Part shown: piece after piece, positions 44,872-53,396 of the stretch
Layout of the letters: each line of letters begins with the position of its first letter
How positions within the stretch are numbered: position 1 is the stretch's first letter
Assembly: GCA_902610175.1 (NCBI GenBank)
Contig: CACLUR010000001.1
Coordinates: 248,001-312,000, forward strand
Length of the DNA: 64,000 bases
From: an uncultured Alphaproteobacteria bacterium
Lineage (GTDB): Bacteria > Pseudomonadota > Alphaproteobacteria > HIMB59
Direction: 5' to 3'
Program-made: the position numbers and the translations under genes
The notes under the pieces: model-generated
The model's database searches: none
Told to the model about the DNA's origin: nothing
What the model saw: only the letters and a program-made list of their open reading frames with translations

Positions 44872-45636
44872 TTATCTAGTAGTGTACCCACCATCGACTA
44901 CTAATACTTCGCCTGTGACGTAACTTGATGCAGGGCTACATAAAAAAAGTGCAGCCGAGGCTATTTCATGAGGTTCTGCCATTCTAGTCATTGGTGTTTG
45001 TTTACTCCAAGTAGAATACCAATGCTCATATTTTTTTGGTAAGTTTGTAATATCAGTTTTGACATAACCAGGGGCTATTGCGTTTACTCGGATATTTTGA
45101 TTAGCATAATCACTAGCTAAGCTTTTTGTCATCATATGTACTGCAGCCTTTGAAGCATTGTAGGCTACTTGTGGTTGGGGTATGTTGGAAGCTATACCAG
45201 ACATAGATCCAATATTTAAAATAACACCTTCACCTTGTTTTTTCATAGGGGGGATAGCAGAGCGACACATGCGAAAAACTACGTCTACGTTAACATCCAT
45301 AATTTTATCTAACATATCATCATTAAATTCATCCGTATCACCGTGCTGAGCAACACCTGCATTGTTTACAAGAATATCTACTCTTCCATGCTTTTCTAAT
45401 GTGAAGTCAATAGTCTTTTGAGGAACTGAACGATCAAGCAAATCTCCCTCAAAAAAAGTAATATCAAAGTTAGCTTTTGAGAGCTCTTCTATTCCACCTG
45501 TTGAATTATCTCTATCTATTACTACTAATTTTGCACCTGCTTCACCAAGAGCGTGAGCTATAGATAAGCCTATCCCTTTTGCGCCTCCTGTAATTAGCGC
45601 AATTTTGTTATTAAGTTTAAATTTATCAAAAAACAA
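44872..45636 (-). CDS. Short-chain dehydrogenase/reductase, copy 2
   Basis: 254 residues, same length and near-identical sequence to the SDR at 38501 on the other strand; differences cluster in the first 50 residues (cofactor end) and around 195-215 (substrate lid). TGGAKGIG, NNAG, YNASK and VDGGYTTR are intact. It is convergent with dehydrogenase 1 (six bases) and follows SorC regulator 2 in the second CUT1 operon. Confidence 0.88.
   Translation of the reverse strand: MFFDKFKLNNKIALITGGAKGIGLSIAHALGEAGAKLVVIDRDNSTGGIEELSKANFDITFFEGDLLDRSVPQKTIDFTLEKHGRVDILVNNAGVAQHGDTDEFNDDMLDKIMDVNVDVVFRMCRSAIPPMKKQGEGVILNIGSMSGIASNIPQPQVAYNASKAAVHMMTKSLASDYANQNIRVNAIAPGYVKTDITNLPKKYEHWYSTWSKQTPMTRMAEPHEIASAALFLCSPASSYVTGEVLVVDGGYTTR
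45203..45432. repeat. Inverted-repeat arm within SDR copy 2
   Basis: Counterpart of 38705-38934; exact tracts at 45341-45432 and 45203-45279. The arms flank about 6 kb holding SorC 1, the CUT1 module and dehydrogenase 1. Confidence 0.85.
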
Positions 45637-45653
45637 TTAACCTTCCCTCTCCT

Positions 45654-46631
45654 TTATCCCTCTAAAATATGTTTCGCAGCTTCTTCATCAGTAATAAGAC
45701 CAAATAAACATCCGTTCAATAAAACAGACTTAATAGCAGATGCTTTTTGGGTACCGCCAGCTATGGCTATAGTTTTCTTCTTTTTTATAAGCCTAAAGTC
45801 TTTACTCACAATTTCATCATAAACAATATGTTTCCCTTTTATATCAAAAAAATTACCACTAGACTCTGCATGCGCTCCATCTTTTTTAATTTGATTAAAA
45901 GTTTTTTTATCAACTAGATAAGGATGGTTTTTTACTCTGTTATATAAACTAGTACCACCTTTCATAGAGCCAATTCCCAATAATATATAATCACATTCTT
46001 CTTCTTTTTTCAGAACATCTTTTACAAATTTCAAATTAAAAAATTTATTTTTTTCGCTTAAAGATGGAAAAATATAAGGAGCTCCTAAATGGTAACATTT
46101 GCCTTGAGTTTTTTTCGAAAGTGTATTTAAACCCAAGAGTGGGTTGAAAGACAAATCATTTCTTAAAGAGCCAGTAGTATCGACAAAACTTACAGGTTCT
46201 CTAATTTCTGGGAGTATGTTGGCAATTTTTGTATTTGTTGAGCCAGTAGACCATCCAAAATTTCTACATTTTTCAATATTTATTTTATTAAGTAGGGTGT
46301 TGGCACCAGCGTAAGCAATTGATAATGGATCAGGATCAAGGGTTTCTGCCGTAGTTTCTTTACTAAATGTGCTTTCAGTTGGAACAACTTCGATATGTTT
46401 AAGGCCATATCTCTTTTTAATCGACTCCTCGTATTGCCTGCAAATATCAAACGACCCCTCTACGAAAACTTTTACTGATCCTCTTTTTTCAGCATCGTTA
46501 AGAATACGATGAACCTGAACAGTATTAATATTAAATTTTTTTGCAATATCTTTTTGTGATATTTTTTGTTTCCAATACATCCATGCAATTCTGTTAGTAT
46601 ATTGTTTCAGATTTTTTTCTGATCTATTCAC
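45654..46631 (-). CDS. SorC-family transcriptional regulator 2
   Basis: 325 residues: N-terminal HTH (KISQKDIAKKFNINTVQVHRILNDAEKRG) and SorC effector domain with FGWSTGSTNTKIANILP, AESSGNFFDIKGKH and IAIAGGTQKASAIKSVL. It is a paralogue of SorC 1. It starts next to the stop of permease 2B, so regulator and SDR 2 are the last genes of the second CUT1 operon. The likely operator is the long palindrome at 49807-49837. Confidence 0.87.
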   Translation of the reverse strand: MNRSEKNLKQYTNRIAWMYWKQKISQKDIAKKFNINTVQVHRILNDAEKRGSVKVFVEGSFDICRQYEESIKKRYGLKHIEVVPTESTFSKETTAETLDPDPLSIAYAGANTLLNKINIEKCRNFGWSTGSTNTKIANILPEIREPVSFVDTTGSLRNDLSFNPLLGLNTLSKKTQGKCYHLGAPYIFPSLSEKNKFFNLKFVKDVLKKEEECDYILLGIGSMKGGTSLYNRVKNHPYLVDKKTFNQIKKDGAHAESSGNFFDIKGKHIVYDEIVSKDFRLIKKKKTIAIAGGTQKASAIKSVLLNGCLFGLITDEEAAKHILEG

Positions 46632-47453
46632 TTAATTTTTTACTGCGCCTAGAGTTAAACCGGAGACTATATTTTTCTGGAGGAATATAGTCAATAATAT
46701 TGGAGGGATACTTTGAATAACAGTTGCAGCTGCAACATTACCCCAAATTATTTGTGCTTGACTTACTTGCGCAGAAATAAAAATAGGAAATGTTCTAGAC
46801 TCCGATACTGTAAAAAATAATGCAATTAATAATTCATTCCAACTAAATATAAAAACAAATATTGCAACAGTTGCAATTCCACCTTTGGACAGCGGTATAG
46901 CAATTTTCAAAAAAATGTGGAACCAAGAAGCACCTTCAATTCTTGAAGCTTCAATTAAATCATATGGGATTTTTTTAAAAAATGATGCTGAAACCCATAC
47001 AGCAAATGGAATATTAAAAGCAGTGTAAACTATCACTAAAGCGAAAAGGGAGTCTAATAAATTCAAATATTTGAATAAAATGAATAATGGCACTGCAGCC
47101 GCAACAGGGGGCAACATTCTTGTACTTAAAATCCAATCAGCTAAAAAGAACCTGCCTTTAAATTTGAAAAAAGTTAGACCAAACGCTGTAGGTAAAGAAA
47201 AAAAGAGAGAAACAATAGTTGAGCAAATTGTTACTATAATTGAATTTAATAAATAAGTGTAACTCTCAGATAACATAATAGTAAAGTTTTTAATATATGA
47301 AAAATCAGGTATCCATACTGGGGGTAAAGCGAACATTGCGTTTTGACTCTTAAATGAACCAAATAACATCCAAAGATTAGGGGCTAAAAATATAAGAGTA
47401 ATGAAAGTAGCAATAATTAGTAAAATTGCTTTTTTTCTAATTGAGGCCTTCAT
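46632..47453 (-). CDS. CUT1 ABC transporter permease 2B
   Basis: 273 residues, MalG type: six helices, EAA loop YDLIEASRIEGASWFHIFLKIAIPLS and the terminal GLTLGAVKN. It overlaps the upstream permease by 17 bases. Confidence 0.92.
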   Translation of the reverse strand: MKASIRKKAILLIIATFITLIFLAPNLWMLFGSFKSQNAMFALPPVWIPDFSYIKNFTIMLSESYTYLLNSIIVTICSTIVSLFFSLPTAFGLTFFKFKGRFFLADWILSTRMLPPVAAAVPLFILFKYLNLLDSLFALVIVYTAFNIPFAVWVSASFFKKIPYDLIEASRIEGASWFHIFLKIAIPLSKGGIATVAIFVFIFSWNELLIALFFTVSESRTFPIFISAQVSQAQIIWGNVAAATVIQSIPPILLTIFLQKNIVSGLTLGAVKN

Positions 47454-48330
47454 TTCTCTCTACCCTTCGTAAAAGCGTTACTGCAATTGTTGTTACAATT
47501 AAACTAATAATAAGAATGATCACTGCGGATGCAGATCCTGTTCCAATTTGAAAACTTCTAAATTCAGTTCTATAAGTAAAAAATGCCATCACTTCTGTAG
47601 CTATACCTGGACCACCTTTTGTCGTTATATATATAATGTCGAATAAGCGAATACACTCGATTAGCCTTAGAACTACTCCTAATAATACAAAGCTCAAAAT
47701 AGATGGTATTTCAATTTTTGTCATAACATGAAACCAATTCGCACCATCTATTTTTGCAGCTTCATATTGTTCATTTGGAACAGTCATCAATCCAGCAAGT
47801 AAAAGTATCATCATAAAAGGTGTCCATTGCCATGAGTTGATTACTATAATTGAAATCTTAGCTGGTATAGGCTCGCCTAAATAAGCGAAAGGCTCAATAC
47901 CAAAAACAGTGTCTAAGATGTAACTAAAAATGCCAAGTGTCGGGTTTAAAATATATAAAAAAACTAACCCTACACAAAGTGGTGTTAACATAATAGGCAT
48001 AATCGTTACTGTTCTTAAAGCATTAGAAAACTTAATGTGTCGTATCTCAAAAAAAATTTTAGCCATTATAAAACCTAAAATTATTTCAATCGTAATTGAG
48101 CTAAAAGCAATCATAAATGTATTTTTAATTGCAGTAGGGAAAGTATCGTCCTCAAATAAAAGTACCTGATAGTTCTCCCATCCAATAAAGAATTTCTTAT
48201 GCATCTTCGTTAACTTTGCTTGAAATAAGCTAAGATAAACTGAGTATAAAAAAGGAAAAATAGATATTACAAGCAGAAAGAGGCACGTTGGTAAAATAAA
48301 TAAAATCTTTTGAATTTTTTCACTTTGCAT
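47437..48330 (-). CDS. CUT1 ABC transporter permease 2A
   Basis: 297 residues, MalF type: N-terminal helix ILFILPTCLFLLVISIFPFLYSVYLS and EAA loop EQYEAAKIDGANWFHVMTKIEIPS. It is separated from its SBP gene by 72 bases containing a strong hairpin. No ATPase is encoded in this operon. Confidence 0.92.
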   Translation of the reverse strand: MQSEKIQKILFILPTCLFLLVISIFPFLYSVYLSLFQAKLTKMHKKFFIGWENYQVLLFEDDTFPTAIKNTFMIAFSSITIEIILGFIMAKIFFEIRHIKFSNALRTVTIMPIMLTPLCVGLVFLYILNPTLGIFSYILDTVFGIEPFAYLGEPIPAKISIIVINSWQWTPFMMILLLAGLMTVPNEQYEAAKIDGANWFHVMTKIEIPSILSFVLLGVVLRLIECIRLFDIIYITTKGGPGIATEVMAFFTYRTEFRSFQIGTGSASAVIILIISLIVTTIAVTLLRRVERNEGLN

Positions 48331-48363
48331 TATTTAAGTGTCTTTTGATAGTTTTAATTTAAA

Positions 48364-48392
48364 TGCTTGGGCTTTATAAAAAAGCCCAAGCA
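48364..48392 (-). terminator. 12-bp hairpin between SBP 2 and permease 2A
   Basis: TGCTTGGGCTTT / AAAGCCCAAGCA with a five-base loop, perfectly paired. It lies 10 bases after the SBP stop on the transcribed strand and about 34 before the permease start. Probably a partial terminator or mRNA stabiliser setting SBP excess. Confidence 0.75.
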
Positions 48393-48402
48393 ATGTTTTT
48401 AT

Positions 48403-49740
48403 TTAATCAATGTATCCTTCAGATTTAAGGAGTCTATCGATTTTTTTATTAGCGGTATCCATCGCTTCTTGAGCAGATGATTCACCTGTAAGAGCTTTAT
48501 TAACCTCAATACCTAGAGTTTCAATTAACTCAAAAGTTAACGCATGTCTTGGTCTTAGTTCTTGCCAAGCTCTTAAGCTTGACTCATATAGAACTGGTGT
48601 CCATGGCTGTTCAGCATTAATTTGAGGGTCATTCATTGCTGAATGTCTGCTAGGAGGAGCGCCTGCTAAAACCCACTCTCTGTGAACTTCTGGGCTTGCA
48701 AACCACTTCAGGTAATCCCAAGCAGCTTCCTTGTTTTTGGAATGTTTATTTACACAAGCAATCCAACCTCCAACTGGTGGAACTGACTCAGCTCCTGCAG
48801 CGTGAGGAAATAATGCTACTCCAAATTTTCCCTTAACTTTACTAATTTCAGGATCATTAAATAGAGGAGTTCTCACAGACCAGTTATTGATCATCGCAAC
48901 TTTTCCTTGAGTAAATGCTTTAGCTCTCTCGTCCCAAGCATACTGCTCAACACCAGGAGGCATGTAGTTTATCATCTCTTGCATCCACTCAATAAATGCT
49001 ACAGACTCAGGAGAGTTATAAAGACCTCTTTGGTCTGCATAAGCATCTGGGGAGCCAGGGAAGTTACTTTCCCATGGTTTTCCACCTGCAGAGTAAATCC
49101 ACTCATAGAATTGTTGTCCAGCAGCACTACCACGTGCCATATTCATAGCATATCCACCCTCTAGATCTGGGTATTTCGGATTATCTTTGAATAATTTTGC
49201 AGCAGCTAAAACATCATCAAATGTTTTTGGGGGTTCTAAACCCTCTGCTTCAAATAAATCAGTTCTATAGTGAAGCATGTGCCAATAACCACCGAATGGT
49301 AGGCATTGTTTCTTATCATCCCATATAGCTTGACCAGCAAATGAAGAGATATAGTCATCCCATGCAACTATTGATTGATCTGTGCCTTCAGCAGTCCAAA
49401 TATCCTCAACTGGCTCGATACAATCTGCCTCAACAAATTCTCCAATCCAAATACCATCGACAAATAAGACGTCGTAAGATCCGTCATTTTGAGAACAAGC
49501 AACAATTTGCTTTTCGTGAAGTCCATCATATCCAAAACCTTCAACTGTAACTGAGGCGCCAGTTACTGCTTCAAATTGTGGAGATATTTCTTTAACAGCA
49601 TCAATATAGGGGTCCATAATTGACTGAACCTTTAAATTGTAGCCACTGTGATCACCAAGTTCATCTTCCCAATTTACAGCTAATAGGCTGTTCAAAGGAA
49701 AAATTAATAGTGAAAATGTAAGTAAGATTTTCCTTAACAT
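48403..49740 (-). CDS. CUT1 ABC transporter substrate-binding protein 2
   Basis: 445 residues with a signal peptide (about 1-21, FPLNSLLAV). Family 1 SBP features: ISPQFEAVTGASVTVEGFGYDGLHEKQI, CLPFGGYWHMLHYRTDLFEAEGLEPP and GGWIACVNKHSKNKEAAWDYLKW. The product is clearly different from SBP 1, so the two systems likely take different substrates. It heads the second operon and is divergent from dehydrogenase 2. Confidence 0.9.
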   Translation of the reverse strand: MLRKILLTFSLLIFPLNSLLAVNWEDELGDHSGYNLKVQSIMDPYIDAVKEISPQFEAVTGASVTVEGFGYDGLHEKQIVACSQNDGSYDVLFVDGIWIGEFVEADCIEPVEDIWTAEGTDQSIVAWDDYISSFAGQAIWDDKKQCLPFGGYWHMLHYRTDLFEAEGLEPPKTFDDVLAAAKLFKDNPKYPDLEGGYAMNMARGSAAGQQFYEWIYSAGGKPWESNFPGSPDAYADQRGLYNSPESVAFIEWMQEMINYMPPGVEQYAWDERAKAFTQGKVAMINNWSVRTPLFNDPEISKVKGKFGVALFPHAAGAESVPPVGGWIACVNKHSKNKEAAWDYLKWFASPEVHREWVLAGAPPSRHSAMNDPQINAEQPWTPVLYESSLRAWQELRPRHALTFELIETLGIEVNKALTGESSAQEAMDTANKKIDRLLKSEGYID

Positions 49741-49806
49741 AAGTCTCCTCCTATCTTTACTTTGATTAATAATTGCATAAAAAAAATTTGATTACAATAA
49801 ATATTG

Positions 49807-49837
49807 GTAATTATTTACATATGTTGTAAATTATTAC
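49807..49837. promoter_or_regulatory. 31-base palindromic operator in the divergent promoter region
   Basis: GTAATTATTTACATATGTTGTAAATTATTAC: TTTACA and TGTAAA are perfectly paired around a five-base centre, and most flanking bases also pair. It sits about 70 bases from SBP 2 and 48 from dehydrogenase 2, suited to control both. It differs from the TGAAAT-type sites, so SorC 2 rather than SorC 1 is the likely ligand. Confidence 0.6.
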
Positions 49838-49884
49838 ATATCAGTAGTTATAGGGGAGGATTATAATATTTTTATAAGAAATAC

Positions 49885-50916
49885 ATGAGAGCTCTTGTCT
49901 TAGAAAAAAAATTAGAACTATCTTTAAGAGATATTGATTTACCAGAAAAAGTCCAACCAAATGATGTTAAAATAAAAATGCATACAGTGGGTATTTGTGG
50001 AAGTGATGTCCACTACTATACCCATGGAAAAATTGGACCTTTTGTAGTAGACAAACCGATGGTCTTAGGTCATGAAGGATCTGGAACAATCATAGAGATT
50101 GGTAATAAGGTAACTAATTTAAAAGTTGGCGATAGAGTTTGCATAGAACCTGGGGTTCCAGATATTAATTCAAAAGAATATATAAAAGGTTTATATAACC
50201 TTGACCCTAAGCTTACTTTTTGGGCAACGCCTCCTGATCATGGTTGTTTAACTCCAGAAGTAGTTTTCCCTTCAAATTTTGTATTTAAACTTCCAGACAA
50301 TGTTTCTTATGCAGAGGGTGCAATGATAGAACCACTTGCTGTTGGACTTCAAGCTGCTGAAAAAGCAAAAATTATTCCAGGTGAGAGCGCATTGGTTATG
50401 GGCTGTGGACCAATTGGCCTAGTGATAGCTTTAACTGCTCTTGCTGGTGGATGTTCTAAAGTTTTTATAGCAGACATTGTAAGTAAAAAATTAGAAATGT
50501 GTAAAAATTACAATAATTTAATTCCCATAGATTTGAATAAAGAAAATCCTGCAGAAATTGTAAAAAAGAATACGAACAATTGGGGAGCAAACATAATCTT
50601 TGAAGCTTCAGGAGCAACAAAAGCATACGATGTAATTTTTGACTCTATTTGTCCTGCAGGCAAAGTAGTTATCGTAGGAAATCCTATGAATTCAATACCG
50701 ATGGATTTTGCGACACTACTTACTAAAGAAATTGAAATTAAAACTGTTTTTAGATATGCCCATCAATATGAGAGAGCAATAAATTTATTATCTAGCAATA
50801 AAATTGATGTTAAGCCTATGATTACAGATACAGTTGCTTTTGATGATAGTATAAAGGCTTTCGAAAGGGCTGCTAAAAACTTACCCGAGGATGTAAAAAT
50901 ACAAATTCAACTATGA
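49885..50916 (+). CDS. Zinc-dependent polyol (xylitol/sorbitol-type) dehydrogenase 2
   Basis: 343 residues, paralogue of dehydrogenase 1, with the same landmarks: GICGSDVHYY, GHEGSG, ATPPDHGCLTPEVVFP and GCGPIGLV. It likely converts a polyol to a ketose and heads an operon with an epimerase, a GMC oxidoreductase and a mannitol-dehydrogenase relative. A GGGGAGG at 49854-49860 lies too far (24 bases) to be its ribosome site. It overlaps the next gene by four bases. Confidence 0.88.
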   Translation: MRALVLEKKLELSLRDIDLPEKVQPNDVKIKMHTVGICGSDVHYYTHGKIGPFVVDKPMVLGHEGSGTIIEIGNKVTNLKVGDRVCIEPGVPDINSKEYIKGLYNLDPKLTFWATPPDHGCLTPEVVFPSNFVFKLPDNVSYAEGAMIEPLAVGLQAAEKAKIIPGESALVMGCGPIGLVIALTALAGGCSKVFIADIVSKKLEMCKNYNNLIPIDLNKENPAEIVKKNTNNWGANIIFEASGATKAYDVIFDSICPAGKVVIVGNPMNSIPMDFATLLTKEIEIKTVFRYAHQYERAINLLSSNKIDVKPMITDTVAFDDSIKAFERAAKNLPEDVKIQIQL

Positions 50917-51767
50917 ATAAAATTGGTGTGCACGCGTTAACATTTATTGGAGATATAGAAAATACTAGTGTTGAAAATTGCTTGTCAAAAGCAGCAAAGA
51001 TTGGCTACGACGTCATGGAATTACCCCTCCTTAACCCTGATGCTTTGGATACGGAATTTGTATCCAAAGCATATGAAAAATTTAATTTAGAACCAACGGT
51101 TTCACTTGGTTTAAGTTATAAAACTGATATCGCTTCTGAAGACCTAGATAGAGTAAAAGCAGGAAGAGAGCTATTATTTAAAGCACTTGATAAAACAATT
51201 GATGTAGGATCCTCCAATCTTTGTGGTGTGATACATTCAGCTCTCCAAAAAAATGACGCACCTAGAACAGATGCGGGTTATGCAAATTCTATATCTGTGA
51301 TCAGAGATCTTGCTGAAAAAGCAAATAAAAATAATGTCACATTAAGTCTTGAAGTAGTTAATAGATACGAAACTAATATCATGAACACCGCTCAAGAAGC
51401 GTTGGACTATATCAATGACCTAGGTGACTCAAATGTTAAAGTGCATCTTGACACCTATCATATGAACATTGAAGAAAACAACTATTCAGAGCCAATCAAA
51501 AAAATTGGAAATGACAAATTAGGAATGTTTCATTTTGGTGAAAATCATAGAGGATACCTTGGTAGTGGTCATATTAACTTTGAAGAAACTTTTAAAAGCC
51601 TAAAAGAAATTAATTACTCAGGAATAATTACTTTTGAGTCTTTTTCATCTGAAGTAGTTGATCCAGTTCTTTCAAATACATTAGCTGTTTGGAGAAATTT
51701 GTGGAGCAATAGTGAAGATTTAGCATCAGAAGCATTAAAATTTATTAAAAATGGATTAGGTTCATAA
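50913..51767 (+). CDS. Sugar-phosphate isomerase/ketose 3-epimerase-like TIM-barrel protein
   Basis: 284 residues of the AP-endonuclease-2/xylose-isomerase-like TIM family. The four metal ligands of D-tagatose/D-psicose 3-epimerases are visible: Glu in LSLEVVNRYETN, Asp in VHLDTYHMNIEE, His in FHFGENHRG and Glu in ITFESFSS. It would epimerise the ketose made by dehydrogenase 2. The start is coupled to the previous gene (ATGA). Confidence 0.85.
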   Translation: MNKIGVHALTFIGDIENTSVENCLSKAAKIGYDVMELPLLNPDALDTEFVSKAYEKFNLEPTVSLGLSYKTDIASEDLDRVKAGRELLFKALDKTIDVGSSNLCGVIHSALQKNDAPRTDAGYANSISVIRDLAEKANKNNVTLSLEVVNRYETNIMNTAQEALDYINDLGDSNVKVHLDTYHMNIEENNYSEPIKKIGNDKLGMFHFGENHRGYLGSGHINFEETFKSLKEINYSGIITFESFSSEVVDPVLSNTLAVWRNLWSNSEDLASEALKFIKNGLGS

Positions 51768-51795
51768 TTTTCTTTATTAATATCTTAATTAATAC

Positions 51796-53394
51796 ATGAA
51801 AAATTTTGACTTTATAATTGTTGGCGGTGGTACATCAGGTACTATCACATCAGAAAAATTAATTAGAAATGGGTATAAAGTATTAATTATTGAAGAAGGA
51901 AAAAAAAATAATAACCCTCTTTTAAGCATGCCTGCTGGATGGATACCTATGTTAGATGGTAGTCCATATCTTAAATTTTACAAATCAATCCCGCAACCTC
52001 AACTTAATAATAGGCAACATGATATTGCACAAGCTAAAGTTCTAGGAGGTGGCTCAAGTGTGAATGGTATGGTTTACATGAGAGGAAAGCCCTCCGATTA
52101 TAATAGGTGGGCTGAGGCAACTGGAGATGAAAGGTGGGGTTGGAATTCTCTAATAAATAACTACAAAGCGCTTGAAAATAATCAAAGGCTAGCTGGAGAG
52201 ACACATGGTACCGATGGACCAATCAAAGTATCTGATCCTGGTTATGTAGCTGAAGGATCAAATCTATACATTAAAACAATGCAAAAACTGGGCCTGCCTT
52301 ACAACAGAGATTTTAACGATGGCAATCAATATGGAGTTGGTCTTATGCAATATACCATTGGAGATGGCAAAAGATGTGACACAGTTTCTGCTCTAATTAA
52401 TCCTTTATTAAATGATAAGAATCTTGAAATAATGCTTAATACCGTGGTCATTAAATTGATAATAGAAAATAAAAAAGCAATTGGAGTTGAAACTATATCT
52501 AATGGGAAGTATGAAAAAATATATGGAAAAGAAATAATACTTACTGCTGGAGCACTAATTACACCAAAGATATTAATGCACTCTGGTATTGGGGATGAAA
52601 AAATATTAAAAAAATTTGATATCAAGATAGAAGAAAATTTAAATGGCGTAGGAAAGAACCTTCAAGACCATCATGAGGTACCTTTTATCTCAAGAGCTAA
52701 AAAAGGATATGGTTATTTTAAACAAAACAAAGGTCTAAGAATGATTAAAAATGGAATCCAATATCTTTTATTTAAGTCAGGACCTGTAACATCAAATGGG
52801 GTTGACTGTTGCTCTTTTTTAAACCCAGATGATTTAAAAGATCAAAATAATCCCAAAGTAAAATTATACTGCGTACAAATTATGTACACAGATAGGGATA
52901 CGAAAGGCATTAAACCTGATCATGGAGTTACACTTACTCCATGTATAATGAATCCAAAATCTCGAGGAGAGGTAACATTGAATTCTTCTAACCCATTGGA
53001 TCTTCCTAGTATAAATCCAAATTTCTTAAGCAACAAAGAAGATATCGATATTTTTATTTCAAGTCTTAGACTTGCCAGAGAAGTTATCAATACAAAACCA
53101 CTATCAGATATAATTTTAGAAGAAATTCTTCCTGGAAAAAGCATTGATGATGATGAGTCATTAGCTAATTATTGTAAAAAAATGGTTAAGACCAATTGGC
53201 ATCCTGTTGGGACTTGTAAAATGGGGAGTGACAGCGATGACATGGCTGTTCTAAACTCAAGACTCCAAGTCAAAGGCATTGATAATCTTAGAGTTTTTGA
53301 TGTTTCTATGATGCCTAATATTGTGGCAGCAAATACAAACGCCCCAGCTATGGCAATAGCAGATAAAGCTACAGATATCATGTTAGAGGGTTAA
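51796..53394 (+). CDS. GMC-family FAD oxidoreductase (choline dehydrogenase-like)
   Basis: 532 residues: N-terminal FAD motif FIIVGGGTSGTITSEKL, signature 1 AQAKVLGGGSSVNGMVYMRG, signature 2 GALITPKILMHSGIG, QDHHEVP, and the catalytic His in NWHPVGTCKMGSD with a second-pair Asn in NTNAPAMAIADKA. No signal peptide, so probably cytoplasmic or membrane-associated. In this operon it may oxidise a sugar or polyol rather than choline; the substrate is unknown. Confidence 0.9.
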   Translation: MKNFDFIIVGGGTSGTITSEKLIRNGYKVLIIEEGKKNNNPLLSMPAGWIPMLDGSPYLKFYKSIPQPQLNNRQHDIAQAKVLGGGSSVNGMVYMRGKPSDYNRWAEATGDERWGWNSLINNYKALENNQRLAGETHGTDGPIKVSDPGYVAEGSNLYIKTMQKLGLPYNRDFNDGNQYGVGLMQYTIGDGKRCDTVSALINPLLNDKNLEIMLNTVVIKLIIENKKAIGVETISNGKYEKIYGKEIILTAGALITPKILMHSGIGDEKILKKFDIKIEENLNGVGKNLQDHHEVPFISRAKKGYGYFKQNKGLRMIKNGIQYLLFKSGPVTSNGVDCCSFLNPDDLKDQNNPKVKLYCVQIMYTDRDTKGIKPDHGVTLTPCIMNPKSRGEVTLNSSNPLDLPSINPNFLSNKEDIDIFISSLRLAREVINTKPLSDIILEEILPGKSIDDDESLANYCKKMVKTNWHPVGTCKMGSDSDDMAVLNSRLQVKGIDNLRVFDVSMMPNIVAANTNAPAMAIADKATDIMLEG

Positions 53395-53396
53395 AA

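Noticed and set aside
49854-49887. Leader peptide from a non-standard ATT start behind the orphan GGGGAGG before dehydrogenase 2
   Set aside because: An ATT start with six codons is too weak a case; the purine run may be part of an operator or chance.
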